This document shows, piece by piece, positions 53,392 through 64,000 of a stretch of DNA of 64,000 nt. The position numbers and the translations under genes are program-made. Every line of letters starts with the position of its first letter. Within the stretch, counting starts at the first letter, position 1. The notes below the pieces were generated by a model that was given only the letters and a program-made list of their open reading frames with translations, did not search any database and had not been told where the DNA came from. This DNA comes from Viola odorata (lineage: Eukaryota > Streptophyta > Magnoliopsida > Malpighiales > Violaceae), in the NCBI GenBank assembly GCA_963691705.1, contig OY829539.1, positions 2,420,501 through 2,484,500 of the forward strand, given 5' to 3'.

Positions 53392-55131
53392 ATGGCACCA
53401 CTTGCGATGATTTCACTTGATGCTTTTGGGAAACTTTGTTTCGAGGATCAGTTGGGTCGGGGTGATATGTTGAAACCGGGCTTTATTCCCGATGTTACGA
53501 CCAAGATTAGAGCAGAAATGGTAGAGTGTGATGTTTCAGAACTCAGAAAACTAAGGAATGAACTGAGCACGGAAGAAGAAGCACAGTTCAGACGTGATTA
53601 TGGGAAACTTGCATTACTTATGGATGTGAAGGTCGATCTAAGTTGCATCCGGGCTGCCCTAAGGTTTTGGGACCCTTATTACCGCTGTTTCTCCTTTGAT
53701 CAAGGGTTGGACCTTACCCCCACTTTGGAAGAGTATGCCGCCCTACTTGGTTTTGCTCCCCCAATATTGAATATTTATTGTGACGTTCTCATGGAGCCCG
53801 CTAACGTTCAAATAAGGATGAATGCCATAGTGCCAATCCCGTCTCGCTGGAAAGACAAGAGGCCTGTTTGGTTTTTGTCCGATATCGTGAGCAACTTCCA
53901 CTCAACCCGAGGTATGATACGGTCGAGGATCTTGGCTTTCGCCATCACCGGTTTGATTTTGTTTCCCAAAATGAAAGACTGTATTGACATCGAGGCAGCT
54001 AACGTGTTTTGTGCAATAGTAAGGAATGAGGTCAACCCTACGACGGCTATCTTAGCCGAAACGTTCCGCGCTTTAGACTTTTGCAGACGAACCGGAAAGG
54101 GGAAGCTTTCCTTTTGTCTCCAACTCTTGGCGGTTTGGCTGATCAGTCATTTCAAGCAAGTACCCGACCAGTCTCTGTTTTCACCAAGTCACATGGGTTC
54201 AGATCCTTTAGGAAGAGTCATTAAGGGAATGGGTCAGGAGGTCGCCAAAGACAAGTGGAAATTAGAGGACAAGCACATTTGGGTTGATAGATTCTTAGAC
54301 CTTTCCGATGAAACGTTCAATCAGCACGCCAAATGGTTGCGTGGCGTTAATCCTATAGTGAGTTGTGGGCGGTTGCTTTGGGTTCCTTTGATTGGCGCAA
54401 GGGGGTGCGTACCCTATTGCCCCACTCTTGTCTTGAGACAATTTTGCATCATACAAATAGTCCCCGCCACCTTCGGAATGATGGAATCAAGCCTCTTGCA
54501 CTCAACAGAAACTCTTACCCTTCGCCAATATGCAAGTGAGTGGGAAGATCCATATTGCCTTGAGGGACATGTGGTCCTCGCCCAGCCAACCCGAGAATAC
54601 CTACAATGGAGGGCAAACCGGATTAACGGCAATATCTTCCCGCATCTCGTAAATAAAAGGCCCATTGAGAAGGAAGGTGAATCTCACGTCAGGGGAGAGG
54701 CCAGCTATGTAGCGCACGCCCAATTGTTTGAGCAATTCAAGATGATGAGGGAAGAAAGGGATCAAGTGGCGTGGGAAAGAGAGGATTTGGCAGCCAAACA
54801 AATGGACCTAGAGCTCGAGGTACACGGGCTACAGAGGCGCAACAGGGATAACATCCGCATACACATGGCAAATCATGAGTTGGCCGTTGATAACTTCAAA
54901 GAGCGTTGGAGTAGCGAAGTCCGCAAAAGGGAGGCATCAAGTGCCATAATCAAAGAAAAGGATGAGGTGATGAAGGTTTTGGTCACCCATGCCAATGAGA
55001 AAGATAAGGAAATTCGAGCATTACAAGCACGAGTGGCAGTTTTGGAAGCTGAAGTTATGATGCAAAAGGGAGAACTTGCCTCATGGAACTTTTTTTGTAA
55101 TGAGCATGAGGATCTAGACTTTCAAGGTTGA
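53392..55131 (+). CDS. ORF1: Ogre ORF1 protein, plant-mobile-domain-like, intact (579 residues)
   Basis: Full-length open frame, the longest in the window. Ogre elements carry an extra ORF1 between the 5' LTR and gag, whose function is unknown. Residues about 85-400 form the conserved domain that resembles the plant mobile domain / DUF7745 group: RAALRFWDPYYRCFSFDQGLDLTPTLEEYAALLG begins at about residue 85 (the WDP...DLTPTLEEYAALLG pattern is the hallmark), with ILAFAITGLILFPK near residue 183 and LQLLAVWLISHFKQ near residue 243. Residues about 440-575 are a charged coiled coil (MMREERDQVAWEREDLAAK ... EIRALQARVAVLEAEV), suggesting oligomers. No signal peptide, no membrane anchor, no protease or RT motif. 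No gag-pol follows. The start ATG is preceded by an acceptor-like site and matches the start of the remnant at 27586. It is unusually well preserved among dead neighbours. Confidence 0.82.
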   Translation: MAPLAMISLDAFGKLCFEDQLGRGDMLKPGFIPDVTTKIRAEMVECDVSELRKLRNELSTEEEAQFRRDYGKLALLMDVKVDLSCIRAALRFWDPYYRCFSFDQGLDLTPTLEEYAALLGFAPPILNIYCDVLMEPANVQIRMNAIVPIPSRWKDKRPVWFLSDIVSNFHSTRGMIRSRILAFAITGLILFPKMKDCIDIEAANVFCAIVRNEVNPTTAILAETFRALDFCRRTGKGKLSFCLQLLAVWLISHFKQVPDQSLFSPSHMGSDPLGRVIKGMGQEVAKDKWKLEDKHIWVDRFLDLSDETFNQHAKWLRGVNPIVSCGRLLWVPLIGARGCVPYCPTLVLRQFCIIQIVPATFGMMESSLLHSTETLTLRQYASEWEDPYCLEGHVVLAQPTREYLQWRANRINGNIFPHLVNKRPIEKEGESHVRGEASYVAHAQLFEQFKMMREERDQVAWEREDLAAKQMDLELEVHGLQRRNRDNIRIHMANHELAVDNFKERWSSEVRKREASSAIIKEKDEVMKVLVTHANEKDKEIRALQARVAVLEAEVMMQKGELASWNFFCNEHEDLDFQG

Positions 55132-55450
55132 TACCTCTGGAAGAGAAAGTGTGTACCGGACACTCCAAAATTTTGCCTTTTGACCAATGTAATTTCTAGA
55201 CTTTGTCTACTGGTTTTTAGATGAATCTAGATAGTTGATCCAACATATATTGGTTGTGTCCCATTTTGTAAAATCAGCAATGACAAGGCTTGTACATTGT
55301 TCGGATAAATTAGGGGTGTTTTTTGTTATTTATTTATTTTATTCGCCACAAAGGTGGTCAAATTACCACTACTCCCTAAGGTATGACCCTCATCAGGATG
55401 GGAACCCTAAAACCTAGAGACAACAGGAAAGGCTAAAGACACACACTCAC
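55132..55450 (+). other. Region downstream of ORF1, ending at the chimeric junction
   Basis: Diverged match to 27791-27990 of element 1. At 55451 an A-tract marks the switch to the duplicated segment. Nothing coding. Confidence 0.6.
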
Positions 55451-56072
55451 AAAAAAAAACACACCACAAATTTTCCTTTCTCTACAAATTCCTCCTTTCT
55501 TCCTCCCTCGTAAAGTCCTATTGATTATTAGCAGACCCATGCATGTGCATCTTCATTTGAAGTCTATTCACTCGGATTGAAATTGCAAATTTAATTTTTG
55601 TGCTATGTTTATTGTATTTTTAGGAGTGTAAACACATAGCCTTGTTTTCTGAGCGGGAGCGCAAACACTAATTATCTAGTGAGGATTGCTTATGTTTACA
55701 TGCCATGGGAAAGACTTGTTCTTGAGGTCGTTATTTCCTGAACAAGACGTAGACGTTATCTAGACTTGTATCAATCATGTTTGTATAATGAAAATTGAAC
55801 GCATCTTTTCAAAAATGTATACTTGAGTTTATTTCCTCTTAAACAAAGAGATCATTTTCGTTCCAAACAAAAAAACTTGGGGGCAAGCCGAGGGTTAAAT
55901 GTAGGAATACATGATATTTCTCACATTATCAATTGCTCTCTCCTTTTTCTATCTGTTGCTGCTTTGTGGTCGCTTCCTTCCTATTTGCAGGATATAGATA
56001 CACTTTGATGGAATCACACCGAAATGGGTCTTCGATAAGAAATCGTCGTAATGCCCCCGTCATGGATTACCA

Positions 56073-56513
56073 TCAAACAAATCCAACCATCTCCTCATTA
56101 TCAGAGAAGATCACCAACAACCGATTTCACTATCAGAGATCATCAACGTCCTCACTATCAGAGACAACCATCTCCTCATTATCAGAGATCATCAACGTCC
56201 TCACTATCAGAGACAACCATCTCCTCATTATCAGAGAAGATCATCAACAACCGATTTCACTATTAGAGATCATCAACGTCCTCACTATCAGAGACAACCC
56301 TCCTCATTATCTGAGAAAACCATCTTCCTCATTATCAGAGACAACCGATTTCACTATCAGAGATCATCAACCTTCTCGCTATCAGAAACAACCAATTTCA
56401 TTATCAGAGATCGTCATTTCCTCATTATCAGAGACAACCGATTCAGCATCAGATCGTCATTTCCTCATTATCAGAGAAGATCATCATTTCCTCACTATCC
56501 GAGACATTTTCCT
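56073..56513 (+). repeat. Minisatellite CTCATTATCAGAGA, second copy
   Basis: Copy of 33600-34040 with one substitution seen (56394). The 250-codon frame is again open. Confidence 0.88.
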
Positions 56514-56712
56514 CAAAGGTACGTTGCTATCAACCAACATCGGACCAAAGGTACATTCTAATTCTCATATACAATTCTACAATTTACGTTTTTCCTCACT
56601 ATCAGAGAAATTGTCATTTACATTTCTGCATTTCTGCATTCTCCCTCAATATCTGAGTAGTCTGCATTTATTTTCCCACAATTGACATTGTTTATGAAAA
56701 TTCCCAACTACA

Positions 56713-57248
56713 TTCTTACTTTCATGTATATCTAAATACTCCTCCTTGAGCGACTACTTTCCTGTCTATCTAAATACTCCTCCTTGAGCGACTACTTTTC
56801 CGCATACTATATCTAAATACTCCTCCTTGAGCGACTACTTTCCTGTCTTACTTTCCTATCTATCTAAATACTCCTCCTTGAGCGACTACTTTTCCGCATA
56901 CTATATCTAAATACTCCTCCTTGTGCGACTACTTTCCTGTCCTACTTTCCTGTCTATCTAAATACTCCTCCTTGAGCGACTACTTTTCCGCATACTATAT
57001 CTAAATACACCTCCTTGAGCGACTACTTTCCTGTCTTACTTTCCTGTCTATCTAAATACTCCTCCTTGAGCGACTACTTTTCCGCATACTATATCTAAAT
57101 ACTCCTCCTTTAGCACTATTTTCCTGTCTTACTTTCCTGTTTATCTAAATACTCCTCCTTGAGAGACTACTTTCCTGTCTTACTTTCATGTCTATCTAAA
57201 ATACTCCTCCTTGAGCGACTACTTTTCCGCATGTCTACCTAAATATTC
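56713..57248 (+). repeat. Minisatellite CTAAATACTCCTCCTTGAGCGAC, second copy
   Basis: Copy of 34240-34775 with one substitution seen (57164). Confidence 0.92.
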
Positions 57249-57457
57249 CACCTTGAGCAAACCATGTCTTCACATAATTCTACATTTCTGCATAATTATT
57301 ACTTAAGTGACTATCTTTCAATTCATGCATAATCTCACACTTCAACCAGTTATGATGTAATTCAAAACATGGTAAAAAACCGGGGCAACCATCTTTACTG
57401 CTAATCAAAAATTTCAGTTACAATGTATTTTTTATCAGACAGTAAAGAGGGGGCATA

Positions 57458-60400
57458 TGTTGCTACCCGAATTTTGACTTACGTCACAACTTTTTTTGTT
57501 TATTACATGTCGTATTAATAGCCCGTTTACATCAAATTTCAATCGATTTTTGGTCAAGGACTATTTGTTTTAATATTTCACGTCATTTCATGTCTTTTAA
57601 ATGTTTCGTATTTTTCTCGTATTTTTGACTAAAATCGTATTTTTTGGTTTTCGTCAACACGTTTACGTATTTTTATGTTTACCGCATTTAATAGCTCGTC
57701 TAGGTCAGATTCCCATCGATTCTTGGTCCTAGGTTAGTTTGTTTAAAATTCCGTGTCATTTCGTGTCTTTTTAGTTTCTCGTATTTTTAACTGTCTTTAC
57801 GCGAACTTCTTTCGATCCCGAGTAAGTTTCCCGGGACCGAGGGTCGAACGCACTATTTCTTTGTTTGATAATTACATGCTAATTTTCTCTTTCACGCCAC
57901 CACGTTTAGTTTCGTTCAATTTTTGTCGTAAGGACATTAATTTTGCGCGCGAACATTTTGACACTTCCGAAAGAGAAAATAAATACGTTAAATGAACTTT
58001 CGCATTTCTTCACTGTATATTAGTTTTCTTGCCTTATTTTTCTACACATAGTTGTACCCTCGGCTCGGATTTATTTTCGTTTTCGAGCGATTTCGCTCGT
58101 GCCAAAAATATCCCGTTCGTACCCAAAAATAGGATAAATACCACATTAATGCCATTTAATTCAATCCTATCCTCCAGCTCGGTTCCAGCTTACCTTGCTC
58201 ACCACCTAGCCACACAATCAAACTTGCTCATCACTTGGCCACAAGCTTCCTTCCCCTAGCTCACTAATCCGGCTAGGCATCATCATCATTTCTTCCCGTC
58301 GGTTTGCAGCCACACATGCAAACCGACTCCAAATTTTTCCCTCCTCTATAAATAGCAACCTTCAAGCAACAAGAAAAGGGCACCAAATCCTCCTCTTAAT
58401 CCCTACTTCTTGCACTACCTTCTTGGTCAATTGCTCTCCCGGAGAGGTAAGCTTTCTCCCTCTAAAACTCTCTTTAATTTTCGTTTTTGCTTGTAATGCA
58501 TGAATAAGTTCCTCAAACTTGGTTCAAATGCTTAGTTTTCATGCCAATTTCATTTCCCTTACCTCAATTTAATGACATGATACCTTGAGTAATTAATAGC
58601 TATATATGCATGTTAATTAACTTATTTTTCCTTTGTTAAAAACACCATTGTTTTCATTTTATTTTCTTGTTGTTCTTGCTGCCGTGATTTGCTGCTATGC
58701 TACTGGTTTTAGTTGAGTTGGTTTGGTCGAGTTCCAAGAGTTGAGTCTCACCTGAGTTGGCCATAGTGGCCGGCTGCTTTGAGAAGAAGAAGAGAGGAAG
58801 AAAGGTGATGGCGGGAAAAGGGAAATTGCAAAGGTGATGGGCTTGAGTTTGTCACAAGCCCATCTTGGTTTTTAAATGAGGGCTGGGCTTGATTTCATCC
58901 CAAGCCCAGCCACTGTTTTAACCAAGGTAGTGGGCCCGGCCCATTTGAAATTCGTATGCGTACGGTTAATTTTTCGTAAAACTTTCGTGTTTAATTTCTC
59001 GTAATTTTTGCATGCTTTAAATACTTTGTTTTAAATTAAAATTTGGGCTTGGCTTAGGCCAAGCCCATTTTTTAATGTCCAAAATTCAAATGTGGGACCC
59101 ACTTAATTTTTGTCAAATCGCATGACATGTTCGTATGCATAACTTGTTCATTTAATTTTCCGCAAATGCTAACATGTTTGTATGCAATGAATTTTATATT
59201 TGCTTATGCCATGTTTTATTAATTTAATTATTGCATGATTTAAATGATGTGTTTATGCCATGTTGTATTTATTTAAATGCTTGCATGATTTAATGACTTG
59301 TTTATGCCATGTTGTATTTATTTAAATGCTTGCATGATTTAAATGATGTGTTTATGCCATGTTTTGTTTAATTAAATGCTTGTATGTTCACATGATAAGA
59401 ATACCATATGCCATGTTTAAATTGTTGTGAAATAATTAATATGCTTGCATGTTATAAATAAATCGAATATTAATTATGCCATGTTTAAAATTGCTCATAT
59501 GAAATAAATGAACTAATTGATTACTTGTTTGCCATGTTAATTAATTGTTTACGTGTTTCTTATGTTTAATTATTTAATTACTTGGCATGAAATAAAATGT
59601 TTATTCGTTTATCATGTTTGTTTAAATATTTATTTGTCAAATTAAGTAAATGTTTGCATGTGTTTTTATTATTTATCATTTTTGAGTTATCGCTAATACT
59701 CTCACTTTGTAGGATAAAATTCAAGTCTTCGCTCGCAATGAATTATCTTAGTTTATCTCACTTGTTGTAATTAATTGACGCTTTAATTAATTATTTCATT
59801 TGTTGTGATAAATAGTTAGATTAATTATTCCGACCTCCAATTTGTAATAATTAGATAAGCAGTTTTTATTATGAATTGTGGTTTGTAATAATTAGTTAAG
59901 TAGTTAAAACTCGTGTATGCTGCTTAAACCTACGTATTTATGTCAATTGCCGCTAACGTTCGTTTTGAAGAGATGGATCGATCGGGGTTCATCAAATCGG
60001 GTAAGTTTATCTTAAAACTCTTTTACTTATTTTTATGCTTTGAATGAATGTTTATCAAAAAGGTCCAAAGCCTCGATCATATCGTATGCATGACCACTTA
60101 GAATGCGTTAGAACCACCCTCGCGTATGCATGACATATAGAATTGCTAAACAATTAAAATCAATATCATATGTTTATATGTTTAAATCACTCACTTTATG
60201 CCATGAGATTAATTGTTATATTTGATATGTGAGCATGGTGGCTTCAAATCCCACACAGTATTTGCATTCACGAAAATGTACGATGTTAGTATTATCCATG
60301 TTAGGATCACTTAGTAATTAATTAATTAATCATGCATGGCTCGATGAAAAGGGGGAACGTCCGCTCTAGCATAACGAACAAACGGTAACCCCGTCCTTCG

Positions 60401-60905
60401 TGTCCCGACCGAAAATAACATGTCCCTACGAAAATGCTAAGATGTAATGTCACCTTTGAGGGCCAAATCACGTCAAAAATGTTTAAATAATCAGAAAGTG
60501 TCCCAAGTCGGTAAGCGGACTCTGTTGACATGATTCAATCATTGGCCGACGTAAATGATTGGAAAGTGACTTGAGTTCGTGGGAAGAAGTGGTTGACATG
60601 CTTCAATCATTTAAACAAATCTTTGTATATCAAAACTGTATTCAAACATCTTATAACCGGTAACCTTTTTAAGGGTGTGACTTGGGTGCCTAACACCTTC
60701 CCAAGTCCACAATACGACCTCGAACCTTCGTTCTTTGGTTTAGACCAATTGTGCCTTAGTTTTTATTTTTATGCCATGACGCTTAGGTTCCCTAAACCTT
60801 AGAAATTAGGGTGGCGACTTCATTGTATTATGCGAAACATCCATTTATGCTTAGCATCCGTCCCAAACCTTAAACTCATTTTCAACGAAAAAAGGGGGTG
60901 CGACA
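57458..60905 (+). repeat. LTR C (duplicate of LTR B)
   Basis: 3448 bp, differing from LTR B at one position that I see (58427). TATA box at 58347, intron-like borders at 58447 and 59712, hairpins as in LTR A. Polypurine tract at 57444-57457 before it. Confidence 0.93.
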
Positions 60906-61501
60906 CCAAGGATTCTCTTCCATCACTCAAGATGATGTTCAAGTCATACTTCTTGAACAACCCAGATCATCGGGAAATTGGTTATCCCCAACATGGAAGG
61001 TGCCTCCTCGCCAAGAGCGGTAACAGAGCGAATCGGGAAAGATTTCAAAATGGTTCTTTATTCGTTACGATGAGCTGGGCTCTTTACAGAACACCTTATA
61101 GTTGCAAACAACCAGTCTCAAGGTTCATTCTGAGCTCATCTTCCCTTGGAAATCTGACTAAGTCCAAGAGAAATTCAGTGATTTTAAGGTCGAATCTACA
61201 TGAAGAGATCACACATCCACCTCCCAACAAAGAGCTATTGCCCGGTCATTTAAAAGAAATATTTGGAGCAACACTACCATCCAATTTGAGTACGGATGAT
61301 ATTAGATCAGAATCATACAACCAATTCACCGCTAATGAACCTGTCAAATCGTTAGTTGCTGCTTGCTGCACACATCCAGAGAAATCCACTTTCCTCTCTG
61401 CCTTTTTAATTTTTGTACAATTATTCTGCATTCATTCCCGCATTGGGGGCAATTTTTTTTTATTTTCGCGAGTGGTCATACCCTCACATTTTTTTCTATA
61501 A
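60906..61501 (+). pseudogene. Duplicate of the unrecognised frame of element 2
   Basis: Identical by eye to 38433-39028; same remarks apply. Confidence 0.35.
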
Positions 61502-63310
61502 AATTGCTAAAACTGTTAATATTTGGTATAAACTGGGCATAAAATTCTTTGAATAAAATCCACACTATCCTCAAATTTTTTAAAACCTTCCTTAAATTGA
61601 GCATGTTCAATATGTTATTGCATTATGGATAACTTGCGCATCCATTCGAAATGATATGATGTGCATGATCTCGCCTGCTAGCTCTTATATCTGCAGCATG
61701 TTTAGTCGTAAGCAGTCATAAACACATCCCTGTGAGCATTTTGGGCCTTCACGCCATACATCTTTCATGAGTGCAAATGCCGGACTAAGTGCTAGTTAGA
61801 TTTGCATAATATCCAGGGTATATGCACCATTAGACATGGGATAGCTGTAAGATGACAGGGGACTTTGCTCTTTGCTTCCACCTTTCTTTGGTCATCTTAT
61901 TCTTTTGTCTTCAAACACTTGCTCTTTCTCTCTATTTAATTCATTTCTTTTCTAAGCCGCTTGAAAAATCTCTTACTTCCACTTGAACTCCCTAAATAAT
62001 GAGCAGTGCCCAACCGAGGTTGTTAACCGAAGGTAAAGTGCACATCGAAATTGATTTGCGAAATCTCCGAGGATTGCTGATGGTCAATGCCCGAAGAAGG
62101 CCAAAAGCAAGACTTATAGGCCCTTGCCAAAGACAGGAATGAAGACGGAATAGACAAAAATTGTACTTGGTTTGTTCGGAAAAAAAAAGAAAGAAAAAAA
62201 AAAGAAAAAGGTGTTCAAAGAACACAAGCAAGTCAAAAGTTAACAAGATGATCTCAAAACAAAAGAGAGATCATTTTCAATGAAGATTCAAAACACTGGT
62301 GTACTTTGTCAATGACAAATAATGATTTCAAAAGTAAAAGAGATCATTCCTTGTGAAGATTCAAAAACCCAGTTGGGTATTTCGAAGAAGGGGTCTCAGG
62401 TTGTATTCAAACAACAATTTGTGGAGAAGAAGACTGACATCTCAAAGGAAAAGCTTCAGAGTTTCACCAAACTCTCGCAAATTGCGCTCGAAATGCACCT
62501 TACCTCAGATTAGCAACCTCAGTTGAGCATCGCTCATTAAAAACCCTTTCTTCTGCCATAAAGCACTCTCTTCCTTAAACAAATTCTTTCTTCTCTACTT
62601 CTCTTTGTCTATCCACTACATATTTCTGTTCTATTGCAAAGTCTTCTTGATTATATGAAGGCCCATGCATGTGCATCTTCATTTGAAGTTTATTCACTCG
62701 GATTGACATTGCAAATCTGACTTTGTACTATGTTTGTTGCATTCTTATGAGTGTAAACACGTAGCCTGATTTCTGAGTGGGAGCGCAAACACTAATATCC
62801 GGTGAGGATTGCTTACGTCTACATGTTGTGGGAAAGTCTTGTCCTTGAGGTCGTTATCTCCTAGGCAAGATGCAGATGCTTTTCTAGGCTTGTATCAAGC
62901 ATGCTTATATGATAGAAACTAGATGACATGTTCTCCAGAAATGCATAAACTTGTTGAACCTTCTCTTGATAAGGAAGTTGTTTTCATCTTAACAAAATGC
63001 TGGGGAAAAACCTTAGGGTAGTGTGAGATTACTTTCATATACAACTTACAGGATTTGATCTCATTGTTTTTCCATTTATCAATTTGCTCTTCTTTTTTCC
63101 ATCCATTGCTGCTTCGTGTTTGTTTCCTCCCTATTTGCAGGATGCAGTTATATGTCAGTGGAATCTCACACTGTGATCAATCTCTACCAACAAATCCATC
63201 CAATCAACAACCGAATAGAGTACGTTACCACTCCACAATCAACTTCGTGCGGTGGATCACGCTCCCCACATCATCTACCAAGCAAACATCTGAATAGTCC
63301 ACTCTTCAAA
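61502..63310 (+). other. Duplicate of the 3' untranslated region of element 2
   Basis: Copy of 39029-40837 with one substitution seen (62440). No gene. Confidence 0.6.
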
Positions 63311-64000
63311 ATTTCATGTGGCGGTTCAAAACCCCACCTTTCAAAATTTAGTGTAGCGATTCAAAACCCCACCTTTCAAATTTCGTGTGGCGGTTCAAAA
63401 CCCCACTTCTAAGTTTTGTGTGGCAGTTCACACGGACGTGCATTTACTTCTTCAGCACCAACATCCAACGGGCAACAGCGTCCGGGAGGAATTCATCATC
63501 AACCTCCAACGGGCAGCAGCGTCCGAGAGGAATTCAGCATTGTCATCCAACGGGCAGCAGCGTCCGAGTGGAGTTTCCATTTCAATTTCCGCGTCAATGT
63601 CTTAGGGGCACCAATGCCCAAGTGAAGTTCACATCTACTTACTTTCCTGCAATTTACTTTCCTCCAATTTATTTTCCTGCATGAAATTTCCTCCTCCTAG
63701 AGCGACTTTATTTATTTTATTTTTCTGCATGAATTTCCTCCTCCCAGAGCGACTTTAGTACAACATGTCCTTTTTAACGTTGTGATTGGTCACGTCCCCA
63801 CAACTTGTCTTTTTAAAAAGGTGTGAAAGGTCACGTCCCTCACATCATGTCTTTTTAAGAGGTGTGAAAGGTCATGTCCCTCACATCATGTCAGCCATGT
63901 TGTAAGCGGCCACGTCTCCACAGCATGTGCCTTTTTAACGTTGTGATTGGTCACGTCCCCACAACTTGTCTTTTCAAAGGTGTGAAAGGTCATGTCCCTC
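63311..64000 (+). repeat. Duplicate minisatellites, truncated by the window end
   Basis: Copies of the arrays at 40838-41110 and 41290 onward. The 161 bp compound unit occurs once less than in copy 1 before the variant unit with CTTTTCAAAGG. Confidence 0.88.

Larger units (their letters stand above)
49823..55450 (+). mobile_element. Ogre-like element 3, 5' part (LTR E, primer site, ORF1)
   Basis: The LTR begins TGTTGCTACTCGATTTTTGAC inside Athila gag. It is followed by the Ogre-type primer site, a leader, an intact ORF1 and about 320 bp of downstream sequence, and is cut at 55451 by the duplicated segment. The genuine 3' part is not in the window. Confidence 0.85.
55451..64000. repeat. Segmental duplication, copy 2 (continues beyond the window)
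   Basis: Copy of 32978-41688 at offset 22473. By eye the differences from copy 1 are transitions at 55511, 56394, 57164, 57382, 58427 and 62440, plus the loss of one 161 bp unit at 63929. The left edge lies in an A-tract (9 A here, 10 A in copy 1), with unrelated sequence before it. Confidence 0.92.

Noticed and set aside
57458..60905. LTR C as the 3' LTR partner of LTR E
   Set aside because: Length and sequence belong to the A/B family, the flanking bases equal those of LTR B, and no shared target duplication is seen; it arrived with the duplicated segment.
1..64000. tRNA, rRNA, snoRNA or microRNA genes
   Set aside because: I saw no cloverleaf-like tRNA, rRNA block or convincing precursor apart from the LTR hairpins; a covariance-model scan would be needed to exclude small ones.

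Overview
This 64 kb window looks like heterochromatin of a large, repeat-rich flowering-plant genome. I find no convincing ordinary host gene. Almost every base belongs to LTR retrotransposons of the Ty3/gypsy superfamily, in three lineages recognisable from their proteins, primer sites and LTRs: Athila-like, Tat-like (Retand/Grande type) and Ogre-like. Introns, TATA boxes, AATAAA signals, nested insertions and C-to-T-type decay all fit a plant. The species cannot be named from the sequence.

Layout from outside to inside. (1) 1-1466 is the gag/protease/RT start of an Athila-like element on the + strand. (2) A second Athila-like element on the - strand is the main container: truncated 3' LTR (about 1441-2615), post-pol ORF (3081-3892), broken pol (7715-11599) and the gag end at 49585-49822. 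It carries a solo Ogre-type LTR (3931-7073, flanked by GGTTG repeats) and a 38 kb nested block (11600-49584, flanked by CTCGG repeats). (3) That block is a Tat-like element on the - strand: 5' LTR 49017-49584, primer site, gag (48930 downward), pol (RT, RNase H, integrase; 23531-20393) and 3' LTR 11600-12170. Between its pol and 3' LTR lies an unusually rich cassette of four genes on the opposite (+) strand (12.3-19.3 kb): two small intact ORFs and two paralogous, intron-containing, decayed genes resembling the 'putative gypsy type transposon' family. (4) The Tat element is broken by an Athila-type LTR fragment (45494 to about 47830) in gag, and by a nested Ogre pair (23532-45036) that removed its protease region. 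(5) Another Ogre-like element starts at 49823 (LTR, primer site, an intact 579-residue ORF1) and at 55451 changes abruptly into a near-identical copy of 32978-41.7 kb, so the window ends inside an 8.5 kb segmental duplication.

The Ogre-like copies here have LTRs, primer site, ORF1 and a long 3' region full of tandem repeats, but no gag-pol. They look like non-autonomous ORF1-only derivatives. Their four divergent LTR families share a TATA box, a probable intron inside the LTR, and a series of perfect short hairpins at the same relative place. One copy has acquired a 3.2 kb array of about 180 bp monomers with a 613 bp higher-order period. The most unusual items are the four-gene antisense cassette, the hairpin series and the LTR-embedded introns, the higher-order satellite inside an element, and the recent duplication joined at an A-tract.
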